The notes beneath the pieces are model-generated. The model searched no databases. It had not been told where the DNA came from and saw only the letters and a list, made by a program, of their open reading frames with translations. Of a DNA stretch of 64,000 nucleotides, positions 50,023-58,681 are shown one piece after another. The stretch covers positions 1 to 64,000 of the forward strand of contig JAEZQD010000152.1 in NCBI GenBank assembly GCA_023413185.1, written 5' to 3'. Numbering within the stretch: position 1 is the first letter of the stretch; every line of letters begins with the position of its first letter. The position numbers and the translations under genes are program-made. Source of the DNA: Bacillota bacterium (GTDB taxonomy: Bacteria; Bacillota; Clostridia; Oscillospirales; Ruminococcaceae).

Positions 50023-50699
50023 TGGATAAGCTTCATTCTTTCTACACAAGCAAAGCGTGGCGCGATTTGTCGTACATGCTCAAAGTGCAACGTGGCGGCA
50101 AGTGCGAACGGTGCGGCGATATAATGCTTGATTGGTCAAAGCTCATTGGGCATCACAAAGTAGAGCTGACCGAGCAAAACGTTGACATACCGGCAATATC
50201 TCTTAACCCTGACCAGATAGAGGTTATCTGTTGTAATTGCCACAACGAGGAGCATAGGAGATTCGGTCACGGCAAAAAGGTTTACATCGTGTGGGGCAGT
50301 CCTCTTTCGGGCAAGACCACAACGGTTAGAGAGATAATGCGGTACGGCGATATTGTATTAGACATGGATGCACTATGGCAAGCAGTAACGTTTCAGCCTG
50401 AGTATATTAAGCCAGACAACGTAAGGTACAACGTGTTTGCATTAAGAGACAACCTCATGGAGCAAATCAAGATGCGGCACGGTCAATGGTACGATGCGTA
50501 CATTATAGGAGGATATCCGGATAAGTACGAGCGGCAAAGACTGTGCAACACGCTAGGCGCAGAGGAAATCTATTGCGAGAGCACAAAAGCTGAATGCCTA
50601 GAGCGCAGAGCAAAGAGCGGCAAGCCTGTTGTGTGGGATGATTACATTAACGAGTGGTGGGACGTATATGAAAGGAGCCAAGATGTATATACCGTTTAA
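50022..50699 (+). CDS. HNH endonuclease fused to P-loop kinase-like domain
   Basis: A 225-residue fusion. Residues 1-85 form an HNH nuclease (FYTSKAWRDLSYMLKVQ, CERCGD, IGHHKVEL, CCNCHNEEHRRFG). Residues 86-225 form a P-loop domain with Walker A GSPLSGKTT and a Walker B-like VLDMDALWQA, resembling nucleotide or polynucleotide kinases. HNH proteins next to HK97-type terminases stimulate packaging cleavage; the kinase half suggests end processing. GTG 50022 overlaps the upstream stop. Confidence 0.83.
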   Translation: MDKLHSFYTSKAWRDLSYMLKVQRGGKCERCGDIMLDWSKLIGHHKVELTEQNVDIPAISLNPDQIEVICCNCHNEEHRRFGHGKKVYIVWGSPLSGKTTTVREIMRYGDIVLDMDALWQAVTFQPEYIKPDNVRYNVFALRDNLMEQIKMRHGQWYDAYIIGGYPDKYERQRLCNTLGAEEIYCESTKAECLERRAKSGKPVVWDDYINEWWDVYERSQDVYTV

Positions 50700-50922
50700 C
50701 AGCGATTACAGCGAGGACGCAAGGGTAATGCTTCTTGCGCAGCGCGCGTCGGGGAAAATGGATGTGTATCGCAAACTTAAAAGGATAATCAAAAAGACAA
50801 AAAGAGCGATATGGGTATGCAACATAAGACTTGCGTTGCTACAGGCGGCGCGTAAAGTTGTTCGCTGGGGCATGAAAACAACCGAAACGAAAGGAGTGGA
50901 GAGTAATGGCTATAAGCACTAA
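50683..50922 (+). CDS. Small basic phage protein
   Basis: A 79-residue, strongly basic protein (KLKRIIKKTKRAIWVCNIRLALLQAARKVVRWGMK). ATG 50683 follows AAAGGAGCC and overlaps the end of the fusion gene by 17 bases. No family recognised. Confidence 0.62.
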   Translation: MYIPFNSDYSEDARVMLLAQRASGKMDVYRKLKRIIKKTKRAIWVCNIRLALLQAARKVVRWGMKTTETKGVESNGYKH

Positions 50923-51121
50923 GGGGAGAACGATAAATATAAAAGCGAAAATACCTTTCTCGTTTTACATGAGGATGCTAATGATACGGATATTTGACGG
51001 TTGCAAATGGTTTGACACAAGAAAGTGGTGCTTGAAAGCCTGTGGAACAATTGAGTGGAGCGTTGGCGGCAGAAAGTGGAAGCGACTAACCCCGCCCCGT
51101 GCACAGGCAACGAGCGCCTAA
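50906..51121 (+). CDS. Small phage protein
   Basis: A 71-residue protein with aromatic/basic composition (FDGCKWFDTRKWCLKAC, EWSVGGRKWKRL). AAAGGAGTGGAGAGTA precedes the ATG. No family recognised; intervening 51122-51204 holds no gene. Confidence 0.55.
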   Translation: MAISTKGRTINIKAKIPFSFYMRMLMIRIFDGCKWFDTRKWCLKACGTIEWSVGGRKWKRLTPPRAQATSA

Positions 51122-51204
51122 TTAAATACTGGCGTAGGACTTCCACGCAACACACGCCAAAGTTTTGACTTTTCATTTCAAAAAATCCGAAAGGGCGTGA
51201 ACCT

Positions 51205-51534
51205 GTGCAAGACAAAGAGTTGTTAGCCGAGATTGAGCGTTTAAAGGCTCAATTCATAAACGCAGACGAAAACAAGATAAACGCCCTGTCGGCACTAATT
51301 GAACAGGCGGCATACGAAACAATTTACTTAAAGCGGATCAACGAGAAAGCGATCACCACAGGGCTGGTTAAAATACACCCTGAAAACCCGGATATACAAA
51401 AAGCGTTGCCGGTATCGCAAGAAATCGCGCGGCATTCTGCGGCATTGACAAATATACTCGACAAGCTGTGCAAACACCTTGCAACGGCATCCGACGAGGA
51501 GGAGCTAGGACTTGACGAATACGGCGACGAATAG
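51205..51534 (+). CDS. P27-like terminase-associated protein
   Basis: A 109-residue helical protein (ELLAEIERLKAQFINADENK, LPVSQEIARHSAALTNILDKLCKHL, acidic end). It directly precedes terL and overlaps it by 23 bases. This is the position and composition of P27-family small terminase subunits. GTG start after AAAGGGCG. Confidence 0.75.
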   Translation: MQDKELLAEIERLKAQFINADENKINALSALIEQAAYETIYLKRINEKAITTGLVKIHPENPDIQKALPVSQEIARHSAALTNILDKLCKHLATASDEEELGLDEYGDE

Positions 51535-53218
51535 CTACCTTGTCGAATACTACGAAAAGTGCAAGTCCGGCGAAATCATAGTTGGCAAAGAATTGATGGC
51601 GACGCTTGAAATGCTCATGAGAGACATGGAAAGCCCGCTATATCAGTTTGATACAGCAAAGGCGCACAAAAGGATTAAGTTTATTGAATCTGAGTGTCGG
51701 CACTCTATTGCGCCATTCGCGGGAATGCCTTTTCTCCTTGAATTGTGGGAAAAAGCTTTTATCGAAGCCGTGTATGGGTTCAAAGTTGAAATTCGCGGCG
51801 AGTGGCTGAGGAGATACAACAGGGCACTTTTACTTATAGCGAGAAAAAACGGGAAAACAACATTTTGCTCTGCGCTAGGAAACGCAGAGTTTTTTTGCGG
51901 GTCGCAAGGCACAAATATACTTTGTGCCTCAAACGACTACGAGCAAGCTGGGTTGATATTTGATGAAATCAACAACATGAGGGAGGAATCCCCAAAACTT
52001 CGCAGGGTTAGCCGCAAAAACATAAAGGGCATTTTTATGGGTAACCCAAAACAACGAAAAAAGACTGGGAAATACAGCGTTCAAAATAAGGCAAAAATCA
52101 AAAAGCTATCAATCAAAACCGGGGGCAAAGAGGGCAGAAACGTGGATTTTGCCGTTGTCGATGAAGTTCACGAGATGAAAGACAACAGCCTTGTAATGCC
52201 AATAAGGCAGTCAATGTCCACCAAACCGGAACCGTTGCTTATTGAGATTACAACGGAAGGAAACGTTAGAGATGGCTACCTCGACGGACTGCTTGTTGAG
52301 GCAAGAAAAGTGCTCAAAGGAGAATCTACCGACGACAGATGGCTTGTGTGGCTCTATTCGCAAGACAGCGAATCGGAAATATGGCAAAACGAAAAGTCGT
52401 GGGTAAAAAGCAACCCGAACCTCGGCGTATCGAAACGGTGGGATTACCTTGACGGGCTAGTTGAACACGCCAAGACGAACAGCGGCGATCGGGCGATGAT
52501 GCTTGCGAAAGACTTTAACCTCCCGCAGTCGGCATCGACAGCGTGGATGCAAGAAGCAGAGATAATCAACACGGCAACGTTTGATATAGAAGAATTCAGG
52601 GGCGCGTATTACATCGGCGGGGATGACTTTGCAGAAACCACCGACTTGTGCGCATCCGTAATGCTGTTTATGCGACCTGGCGATAAAACAATATACCTGT
52701 GCCCGCACTTTTGGATTCCAGAAACCAAGCTAATCAACTCGCCGGACGATGCCAACTACGAGCAGTGGGCTAAAGACGGCTATCTATCAATCGTAGACGG
52801 GAACATTGTTGACAGCTCGGTTGTTGCGGATTGGAAATGGCAAATGTACAAAGAATACGGCGTTATCCCTTACAAGGACGGTTACGACAACCGCTTTGCA
52901 AAGGACTACATAGCGAAGTTCAAAGAGTATTTCGGGGAGGAAACCGAGTTAATCAACGTGCCGCAGGATTCAAAATGCCTCAACAACCCGATGCGGCACT
53001 TTGAGGCAGACCTACGGAGCAAGCTGGTTAATTACAACAACAATTATGGATTGCTTTACTGCCTCAAAAATACCGGGTTTAAGGCTGATTCGATTGGCAG
53101 GATACAACCGTGCAAGATGCACACAACGAAGCGCATAGACGGCACTGCAGCCTGCCTGTGCGCTTACGCAGTTTACGAATGGAACAAATCTGAGTATCAC
53201 ACATTGATAGGCGGGTGA
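51512..53218 (+). CDS. terL: Terminase large subunit
   Basis: A 568-residue packaging motor of the HK97/Terminase_1 type. Walker A lies in LIARKNGKTTFCSAL (near residue 118), Walker B in VDFAVVDEVHEM, and the C-motif region in LIEITTEGN. The RNase H-like nuclease starts GGDDFAETTDL near residue 370, with a later acidic VADWKWQMY. ATP-driven packaging and headful or cos cleavage are expected. TTG 51512 is the apparent start. Confidence 0.93.
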   Translation: MTNTATNSYLVEYYEKCKSGEIIVGKELMATLEMLMRDMESPLYQFDTAKAHKRIKFIESECRHSIAPFAGMPFLLELWEKAFIEAVYGFKVEIRGEWLRRYNRALLLIARKNGKTTFCSALGNAEFFCGSQGTNILCASNDYEQAGLIFDEINNMREESPKLRRVSRKNIKGIFMGNPKQRKKTGKYSVQNKAKIKKLSIKTGGKEGRNVDFAVVDEVHEMKDNSLVMPIRQSMSTKPEPLLIEITTEGNVRDGYLDGLLVEARKVLKGESTDDRWLVWLYSQDSESEIWQNEKSWVKSNPNLGVSKRWDYLDGLVEHAKTNSGDRAMMLAKDFNLPQSASTAWMQEAEIINTATFDIEEFRGAYYIGGDDFAETTDLCASVMLFMRPGDKTIYLCPHFWIPETKLINSPDDANYEQWAKDGYLSIVDGNIVDSSVVADWKWQMYKEYGVIPYKDGYDNRFAKDYIAKFKEYFGEETELINVPQDSKCLNNPMRHFEADLRSKLVNYNNNYGLLYCLKNTGFKADSIGRIQPCKMHTTKRIDGTAACLCAYAVYEWNKSEYHTLIGG

Positions 53219-53221
53219 AAA

Positions 53222-54460
53222 ATGGGCGTTTTGAATTATCTAAAAGGAGTATTCGGGCAAAGCGGGCGGTCGATGTACTCAAAATGGCTAACCGACAGCA
53301 CCCCCGTGTTTACATCGTTTGGGCGTGACATTTATTTGTCCGACTTTGTAAACAATGCAATCGACCGAGTAGCATCCGAAATAAGCAAAATAGAAATTAA
53401 AAGCGTCGTGCAGTCAAACGGGACTGTCAGAGTGCAAAACGACGACATAACGCGGCTAATGCGGTTTAAACCAAACCCGTTACAAACCACGTCGGACTTT
53501 TTGTCAAGTGTGGAGTGGCTGAGGAGGAAGAAAAGAAACGTTTTCATCTATCCTCAATACGAAATGGTTGCAACGCCTGACGGCAGACAGTTCAAACGAT
53601 ATGTCGCGTTATATCCGCTTAACCCGTCGGACGTACATATTGGCGTACTGAACAATCAAGTGTGGGAAGTGCGGCTAATCTTTGAAGATGGCAGCGAATA
53701 CACCCTGCCTTACGCCGATCTGATACACCTAAAATGGCGGCGCGGCAAGAACACAGTCACAGGCGGCGGGGACGACTACGGAAATGTTGACGACCTCGAT
53801 GTTTTAAGGACAATTGAAGCCCTCGACAAAACAATACAGGGCATTCCGAAAGCAATTGAAGCTAGCCTACAAGTAAAGGGCGTGTTCCACTCAAAAGGCG
53901 CACTGAGCCAAGAAAAGCTAAAGGTTGCCCGTGATGATTTTGAGGAGCACTTGTTTTCGAGCAAAGCCGGAATGATTGCGACCGACTTAGCCGGGGAGTT
54001 TACCCCGGTAAGAATTGATTCGCCGGACATCCCCGAACCAGCAATGAAGTTTTTAAAAGCGGTCATTCAGGAAAAGTACGGCATATCGGCGGCAATCCTA
54101 TCTGGCGACTACACTGGGGCGCAGCACAGCGCGTTCTTCCAGACGGCGATTGAGGATTTTTTAATCCAGTTTGAGCAGGCATCAACAGCCTGCCTTTTTT
54201 CTGCCCGCGAACAGGATGTCGGGCACAGAATTAAGTGCTATTACAGCAAGGTCAACTATATGTCCACTCAGGATAAATACAACCTTGCCGACCTAGCGTC
54301 AAAGATTGGAGCAATGACCCTGAATCAGATTAACGAGATGTACGGGATAGAACCGTTTGACGGAGGCGACCGCAGGCTGCAAAGCCTAAACTACGTCAAC
54401 ATAGAGGACGTTGACGCTTACCAAAAAGGAAAGGCTGGGGTTACAGATGGCGAAACATGA
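53222..54460 (+). CDS. Portal protein, HK97 family
   Basis: A 412-residue portal forming the DNA entry ring at one capsid vertex. Typical sequences are NAIDRVASEISKIEIK, FLSSVEWLRRKKRNVFIYPQYE, VKGVFHSKGALSQEKLKVARDDFEE and SAILSGDYTGAQHSAFFQTAIEDFLIQFEQA. It lies between terminase and protease in the usual order. Confidence 0.93.
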   Translation: MGVLNYLKGVFGQSGRSMYSKWLTDSTPVFTSFGRDIYLSDFVNNAIDRVASEISKIEIKSVVQSNGTVRVQNDDITRLMRFKPNPLQTTSDFLSSVEWLRRKKRNVFIYPQYEMVATPDGRQFKRYVALYPLNPSDVHIGVLNNQVWEVRLIFEDGSEYTLPYADLIHLKWRRGKNTVTGGGDDYGNVDDLDVLRTIEALDKTIQGIPKAIEASLQVKGVFHSKGALSQEKLKVARDDFEEHLFSSKAGMIATDLAGEFTPVRIDSPDIPEPAMKFLKAVIQEKYGISAAILSGDYTGAQHSAFFQTAIEDFLIQFEQASTACLFSAREQDVGHRIKCYYSKVNYMSTQDKYNLADLASKIGAMTLNQINEMYGIEPFDGGDRRLQSLNYVNIEDVDAYQKGKAGVTDGET

Positions 54461-55082
54461 ACTTGACGGAAAGTACATTAAGCGATGTTACGAACTTACA
54501 GAAGCAAGAGCAGAAGCAGACAGCAACGTTATAGATGGTCACGCCGCCGTATACGGGCAAACAACCAATATTTGCGGCTGGTTTTATGAAGTAATTGCGC
54601 CGGGCGCGTTTGACCGTACAGACTTATCTGACGTTGCGCTGTATCTCAACCACAACATTGATTCTTTGCCTATGGCAAGAAGCAGAAAAAGCATACCAAA
54701 TTCCACTATGAAGGTCGCGCCTGACGAGCGCGGTCTTTTTATGTCCGCGACAATCGACACCGAAAACAACACAGACGCAAAAGCCCTACGGTCTGCAATA
54801 GTAAGAAAAGACGTAACGGGCATGAGTTTTGCTTTTCTTGTAGGCGACGAGGAATGGGCTGGGTTAGACACAGACATGCCAACGCGGACAATCAAAAGCG
54901 TGTCAAAGGTTATTGAAGTGTCGGCGGTTACTTACCCGGCGTATGCAGGCACAGACATAGACGCGCGCTCTAATTCGCTGGAGAGCGATAGGGCGGCTCT
55001 GGAGAGAGCAAAAAGCGTTTCTATAAACCCCAGCATTGATATCAGAAAAAGACAAATGAAAATGAAAGAGAGGCTTTTGTAA
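54447..55082 (+). CDS. HK97-family prohead protease
   Basis: A 211-residue serine protease (U35/S78). Core: VIDGHAAVYGQTTNICGWFYEVIAPGAFDRTDL, catalytic His in LYLNHNID and Ser in VTGMSFAFLVGDEEW. It cleaves the capsid scaffold domain during maturation. ATG 54447 overlaps portal by 14 bases. Confidence 0.93.
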   Translation: MAKHELDGKYIKRCYELTEARAEADSNVIDGHAAVYGQTTNICGWFYEVIAPGAFDRTDLSDVALYLNHNIDSLPMARSRKSIPNSTMKVAPDERGLFMSATIDTENNTDAKALRSAIVRKDVTGMSFAFLVGDEEWAGLDTDMPTRTIKSVSKVIEVSAVTYPAYAGTDIDARSNSLESDRAALERAKSVSINPSIDIRKRQMKMKERLL

Positions 55083-56272
55083 TGACCCTTATTGAAATGC
55101 AGGAGAGACGCTCCGCAATTTACGCAACCGAGATTGACAACGCAAAGACCGACGCTGAACTGAACGCGCTGGAGACTGAGCTCAGAAAGCTTGACTTGCA
55201 GATTGCCGAGGAGCAGCGCAAGAACGCGGCAAACGTAATGGCAGACCCCGTAGGCAGGACTGCAGCTGTAAACGCTGAAATCCCTGGCGTTGTGGTCGCC
55301 GGAGCAAAGCCGCAGAATTCTCGCGCAGCAGACGACACGGACGACATGGAGTACAGAAAAGCGTTTATGCAGTTTGTTACTCGCGGTGTTCCTATCCCTA
55401 CCGAAAAGCGCGAAGACGAGAACACTTTAACCACGGACGTCTCAACCGCAATCCCCACGGTGCTGGTAAACAGAATCGTCGAAAAGATGGAAAGTTTAGG
55501 GATGATTCTGCCGCTGCTGACGCGCACAAACTACGCAGCGGGTGTAAACATTCCAACGGATACCGTAAAGCCTGTTGCAACATGGGTAAACGAAGGTGCT
55601 GGCTCGGATCGGCAGAAGAAAGCGACTAGCTATGTGGTATTTGGCAAGCACAAGCTGCGTTGCGAAATCTCTGTGTCTATGGAAGTTAGCGTTATGGCTA
55701 TCTCGGCATTTGAATCTGCGTTTGTGCGTCAGGTGTCCGAAGCGATGGTAAAGGCTATCGAAAGCAAGGTTGTTTCTACAGACGCAGGGACTACAAACCC
55801 CAAGGGAATCCTCGCAGAGACCCCCGCGACTGGTCAGGCAATTACCGCAAAAACCCTCACTTACGAAAAGCTTGTTGAGGCGGAGGCAGCTCTTCCGCAG
55901 GCATATGAATCTGGCGCGGTCTGGTGCATGACCAAAAAGACGTTCATGTCTTTTGTGGGAATGACGGATGCAAACGGGCAGCCGATTGCGCGTGTTACGT
56001 ACGGCATTGCGGGCAAGCCCGAAAGAATCCTGCTTGGAAGAAGTGTTGTTCTTTGCGACTACCTGGACAGCTTTTCTTCCACCCTTACCGCGGGTAAGAT
56101 TTTTGCATTCATGTTTAACTTCTCGGACTATGCCCTCAACACCGTGTACGACATGGGAATCCAGCGCAAGCAGGATTGGGAAACCGAGGATATGCTCACC
56201 AAGGCGGTCATGTCCGTTGACGGCAAGGTTGTAGACAAAAACAGCCTTGTAACAATCGCGAAAGCGGCGTAA
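55082..56272 (+). CDS. Major capsid protein, HK97 fold
   Basis: A 396-residue capsid protein. The N-terminal 110 residues are a helical scaffold-like delta domain with acidic residues, followed by the HK97 core (TAIPTVLVNRIVEKMESLGMILPLLTRTNY, AISAFESAFVRQVSEAMVKAIESKV, YESGAVWCMTKKTFMSF). It should be trimmed by the protease encoded just upstream. Confidence 0.95.
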   Translation: MTLIEMQERRSAIYATEIDNAKTDAELNALETELRKLDLQIAEEQRKNAANVMADPVGRTAAVNAEIPGVVVAGAKPQNSRAADDTDDMEYRKAFMQFVTRGVPIPTEKREDENTLTTDVSTAIPTVLVNRIVEKMESLGMILPLLTRTNYAAGVNIPTDTVKPVATWVNEGAGSDRQKKATSYVVFGKHKLRCEISVSMEVSVMAISAFESAFVRQVSEAMVKAIESKVVSTDAGTTNPKGILAETPATGQAITAKTLTYEKLVEAEAALPQAYESGAVWCMTKKTFMSFVGMTDANGQPIARVTYGIAGKPERILLGRSVVLCDYLDSFSSTLTAGKIFAFMFNFSDYALNTVYDMGIQRKQDWETEDMLTKAVMSVDGKVVDKNSLVTIAKAA

Positions 56273-56281
56273 GGAGGAAAT

Positions 56282-57229
56282 ATGGGATATTCTAGAGCGT
56301 CTTATAAACACGACTACGGACAGACCATTACCACAGACGCAGCGGGAGTTGAACTCTCCCGCGCGTTTTTATCGCATTACAACATCCCCGCCGCGGACGC
56401 ATCCGCGGAATCCGACGACGGCGCTTTGGTTGCAACCGACCTAAACGCGACCATTCAGACTGTTACGACCAATATTACAAACCCTGACGCGCCGAGAAAT
56501 GTGAAGGTAAAAGGCAACGCATCTGGCATTAACAACGTTGTAAAAGTGTGGGGAACCAACTTTGCAGACGAAGCGATCAGCGAGGAAATTACGCCAAACG
56601 GTGTAACTGCTGTCGCGGGGAACCTTGCGTTTAAAACCATCACAAAGATAGATTTGCCGGTAGAAGACCACACAGCCGCAAAGCAAAAGACAACCTCCGC
56701 CGTAAGCGCCGCAACCGGCGCGGGAGAGGTCACGTTGCTTGTTGAGGGCGCAGCGCTTGGCGAAGATGGTAGAGAGGTTACATTTACGCTTGCGGCCGGA
56801 GATGTGGTAAGCACAACCACTGCGGCGACAGCCATTAAAAACACGCTGAACGCCGACGCGGTAATTGCAACCCACTTTACGGTTACGTCGAGCGCGGCTA
56901 ACGTAATTATGGAGGCAAAAGTTGCCGCGCCGCAGGATGCAAGCATTGACTTAACTGTTGCCGAAGCTGGGGATACAGGGCTTACTATTGGCTCAATCAC
57001 CATCAACACCACAACCGGCGTTCGCGACCGTATTAGTGTTGGCTTTGGTAAAAAGTTTGGCATCCCTTATCGCTTGGCAGCCGACGAGCTTGTTGTTGTA
57101 AAGCTTTTTAACAACTCTGCGGACGCGGGGACCGTAACGGTTGACGCCGCCAAGATTGAAAGCAACGTTATTGCGCTGAACGGCACACCGGACGGGCTTA
57201 AACCTGTAGACCTATACATTATCGTGTAA
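56282..57229 (+). CDS. Capsid-adjacent structural protein with Ig-like insert
   Basis: A 315-residue protein directly after the capsid gene, AGGAGG before ATG. The first 135 and last 75 residues form one beta-rich family (SRAFLSHYNIP, ISVGFGKKFGIPYRLAADELVVVKLFNN). Between them is a Thr/Ala-rich beta domain of about 110 residues (TSAVSAATGAGEVTLLVEG ... TVAEAGDTGLTIGSI). Candidate head decoration or fibre; the exact role is unknown. Confidence 0.75.
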   Translation: MGYSRASYKHDYGQTITTDAAGVELSRAFLSHYNIPAADASAESDDGALVATDLNATIQTVTTNITNPDAPRNVKVKGNASGINNVVKVWGTNFADEAISEEITPNGVTAVAGNLAFKTITKIDLPVEDHTAAKQKTTSAVSAATGAGEVTLLVEGAALGEDGREVTFTLAAGDVVSTTTAATAIKNTLNADAVIATHFTVTSSAANVIMEAKVAAPQDASIDLTVAEAGDTGLTIGSITINTTTGVRDRISVGFGKKFGIPYRLAADELVVVKLFNNSADAGTVTVDAAKIESNVIALNGTPDGLKPVDLYIIV

Positions 57230-57241
57230 GGTGGGAACGTT

Positions 57242-57496
57242 ATGGCGCTGTTAGATGATGTAAAACCAAGGATAGGGGTGTTTTATTCCACCCCACTTAA
57301 AGATGCCGAAGTGCAGGGCATAATCGACGGTGCCAAGTTGTTTTACAAGGGCGCGGGGTGGGACGTAGGTTCTGCCCCGGATGCTCTTGCGGTCGAGGCA
57401 ATTGTACTGTATTGCAAGATGGCACAGTCAACCGACCCGGCTCAGCTCACCAACCACCCCGTGATGATTAACTTTATCGCGCAAGGGAGATATTGA
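57242..57496 (+). CDS. Head-tail connector, gp6-like
   Basis: An 84-residue helical protein (MALLDDVKPRIGVFY, DAEVQGIIDGAKLFYKGAGW, AVEAIVLYCKMAQ) of the HK97 gp6/gp15-like adaptor type, in the position right after capsid genes. Confidence 0.85.
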   Translation: MALLDDVKPRIGVFYSTPLKDAEVQGIIDGAKLFYKGAGWDVGSAPDALAVEAIVLYCKMAQSTDPAQLTNHPVMINFIAQGRY

Positions 57497-57497
57497 C

Positions 57498-57899
57498 GTG
57501 TTTAAATTTAATCCAACCACCCCTTTTGCGGCGTGGTTTGAATCAAGCACATACGTGCCGGGGCAAGGAAACACAACCACATGGGAGCAGATAAAAAGCG
57601 GCGACATCGGAGTTTATTTTTGCGAATGGCGCGGATCGTTTGGCGAACAACAGCTTGCCGCGCACAGTCTAGGAGTAAACGAGATGGCAACCATACGGAC
57701 GTTTTACAACCCGGACATTTACGCGGCGTTGCAAGGCAAAAAGTGTGTAATCGTCAAATACGCCGACGCGTCGTCTATGGTTGGAGGAAAGCCGAGCAAA
57801 AACAGCCCGTACTTGTATGAACTATGGGGCGGGGTTGATAACGTCTTAGAGCAAAACCTTTGGATGGAGTTTAAGGTCAGGAGGTATGAGGGCAAATGA
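57498..57899 (+). CDS. Head closure protein (SPP1 gp16-like)
   Basis: A 133-residue beta-rich protein starting at GTG 57498. DIGVYFCEWRGSFGEQQLAAHSLGVNEMATIRTFYNPDIYAAL fits the head-closure/stopper family, and order supports it. Confidence 0.78.
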   Translation: MFKFNPTTPFAAWFESSTYVPGQGNTTTWEQIKSGDIGVYFCEWRGSFGEQQLAAHSLGVNEMATIRTFYNPDIYAALQGKKCVIVKYADASSMVGGKPSKNSPYLYELWGGVDNVLEQNLWMEFKVRRYEGK

Positions 57900-58279
57900 T
57901 TAATCTTGTGCCCATCATCCAGGCTGCGCTTGACACAAGGTTTGCCGATGAAAAGCTATACACATACTGGCAGTCAAAATCAGAGACAGCCGGAGAAGCG
58001 GACGAGTACATTGTCTTTAGCCTTGCCGGGAACCAAGATGTTGAATGGGCAGACAACAAGCCGTACATCAACTCCGCAAGTGCCGCTGTGAGATATTTCT
58101 ACCGCCGCGAAAAACTGCATACATACGCAGGCAGAACCGCCGTGCAGCAACGAACAGCAGACATACTTAGTACGTTGGACGCGGCGGGTTTTTACTGCGA
58201 ATATGGCGCATTTGACGCGGGAGAGATTGACGGCAACGGGTATTTGTGCTCTGTGATGGAGGTTGAATACATTGGCTGA
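57896..58279 (+). CDS. Tail completion protein
   Basis: A 127-residue protein (YIVFSLAGNQDVEWADNKPYINSASAAVRYFYRRE, LSTLDAAGFYCEYGAFD) with the position and pattern of tail-terminator (gp17/Gp10-like minor) proteins. ATG overlaps the closure gene. Confidence 0.75.
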   Translation: MINLVPIIQAALDTRFADEKLYTYWQSKSETAGEADEYIVFSLAGNQDVEWADNKPYINSASAAVRYFYRREKLHTYAGRTAVQQRTADILSTLDAAGFYCEYGAFDAGEIDGNGYLCSVMEVEYIG

Positions 58280-58670
58280 TGCGATGCAAGTCGGTGTTGA
58301 TGGGTTTGAGGATGCGCTTGGCAAACTGCTTGCAGAGTATAGCGACCGTGTATTCGACGTCCTAAACGACGACGCGCTGGATGCGGCGGAGAAAGTGCTG
58401 ATAGACAACCTTAAAGCGGCAAGCCCGCAGAGGGCAGAAGGAAAGTCGCGCGGGTTTTATAAGGCGTGGAAAAGCACGGGAAAAAAGTACAAGGCAAAAA
58501 GGTACGTGCACAACACAACGATGGTTGACGGAGGGGGCGGGAAAATCCCGCTATCAAACATACTCGAATACTCAACAAAGCACGGGCGACCATTTGTTAA
58601 GCAAACACACGATGCGAGCGCGGGCGAAATGGCACAAGCCGCGTTTAACGTGATTAAATCGAAAATTTAG
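58272..58670 (+). CDS. HK97 gp10-like tail protein
   Basis: A 132-residue protein (AEKVLIDNLKAASPQR, GFYKAWKSTGKKYKAKRYVHN, LSNILEYSTKHGRPFVKQTHDASA) of the HK97-gp10 type. TTG 58272 has GGAGG 9 nt upstream. The earlier TTG 58263 touches the ribosome site. Confidence 0.82.
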   Translation: MADAMQVGVDGFEDALGKLLAEYSDRVFDVLNDDALDAAEKVLIDNLKAASPQRAEGKSRGFYKAWKSTGKKYKAKRYVHNTTMVDGGGGKIPLSNILEYSTKHGRPFVKQTHDASAGEMAQAAFNVIKSKI

Positions 58671-58681
58671 GAGGGATTACT

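Noticed and set aside
55496..56311. 271-codon minus-strand frame over the capsid gene
   Set aside because: Antisense shadow of an unambiguous HK97 capsid gene.
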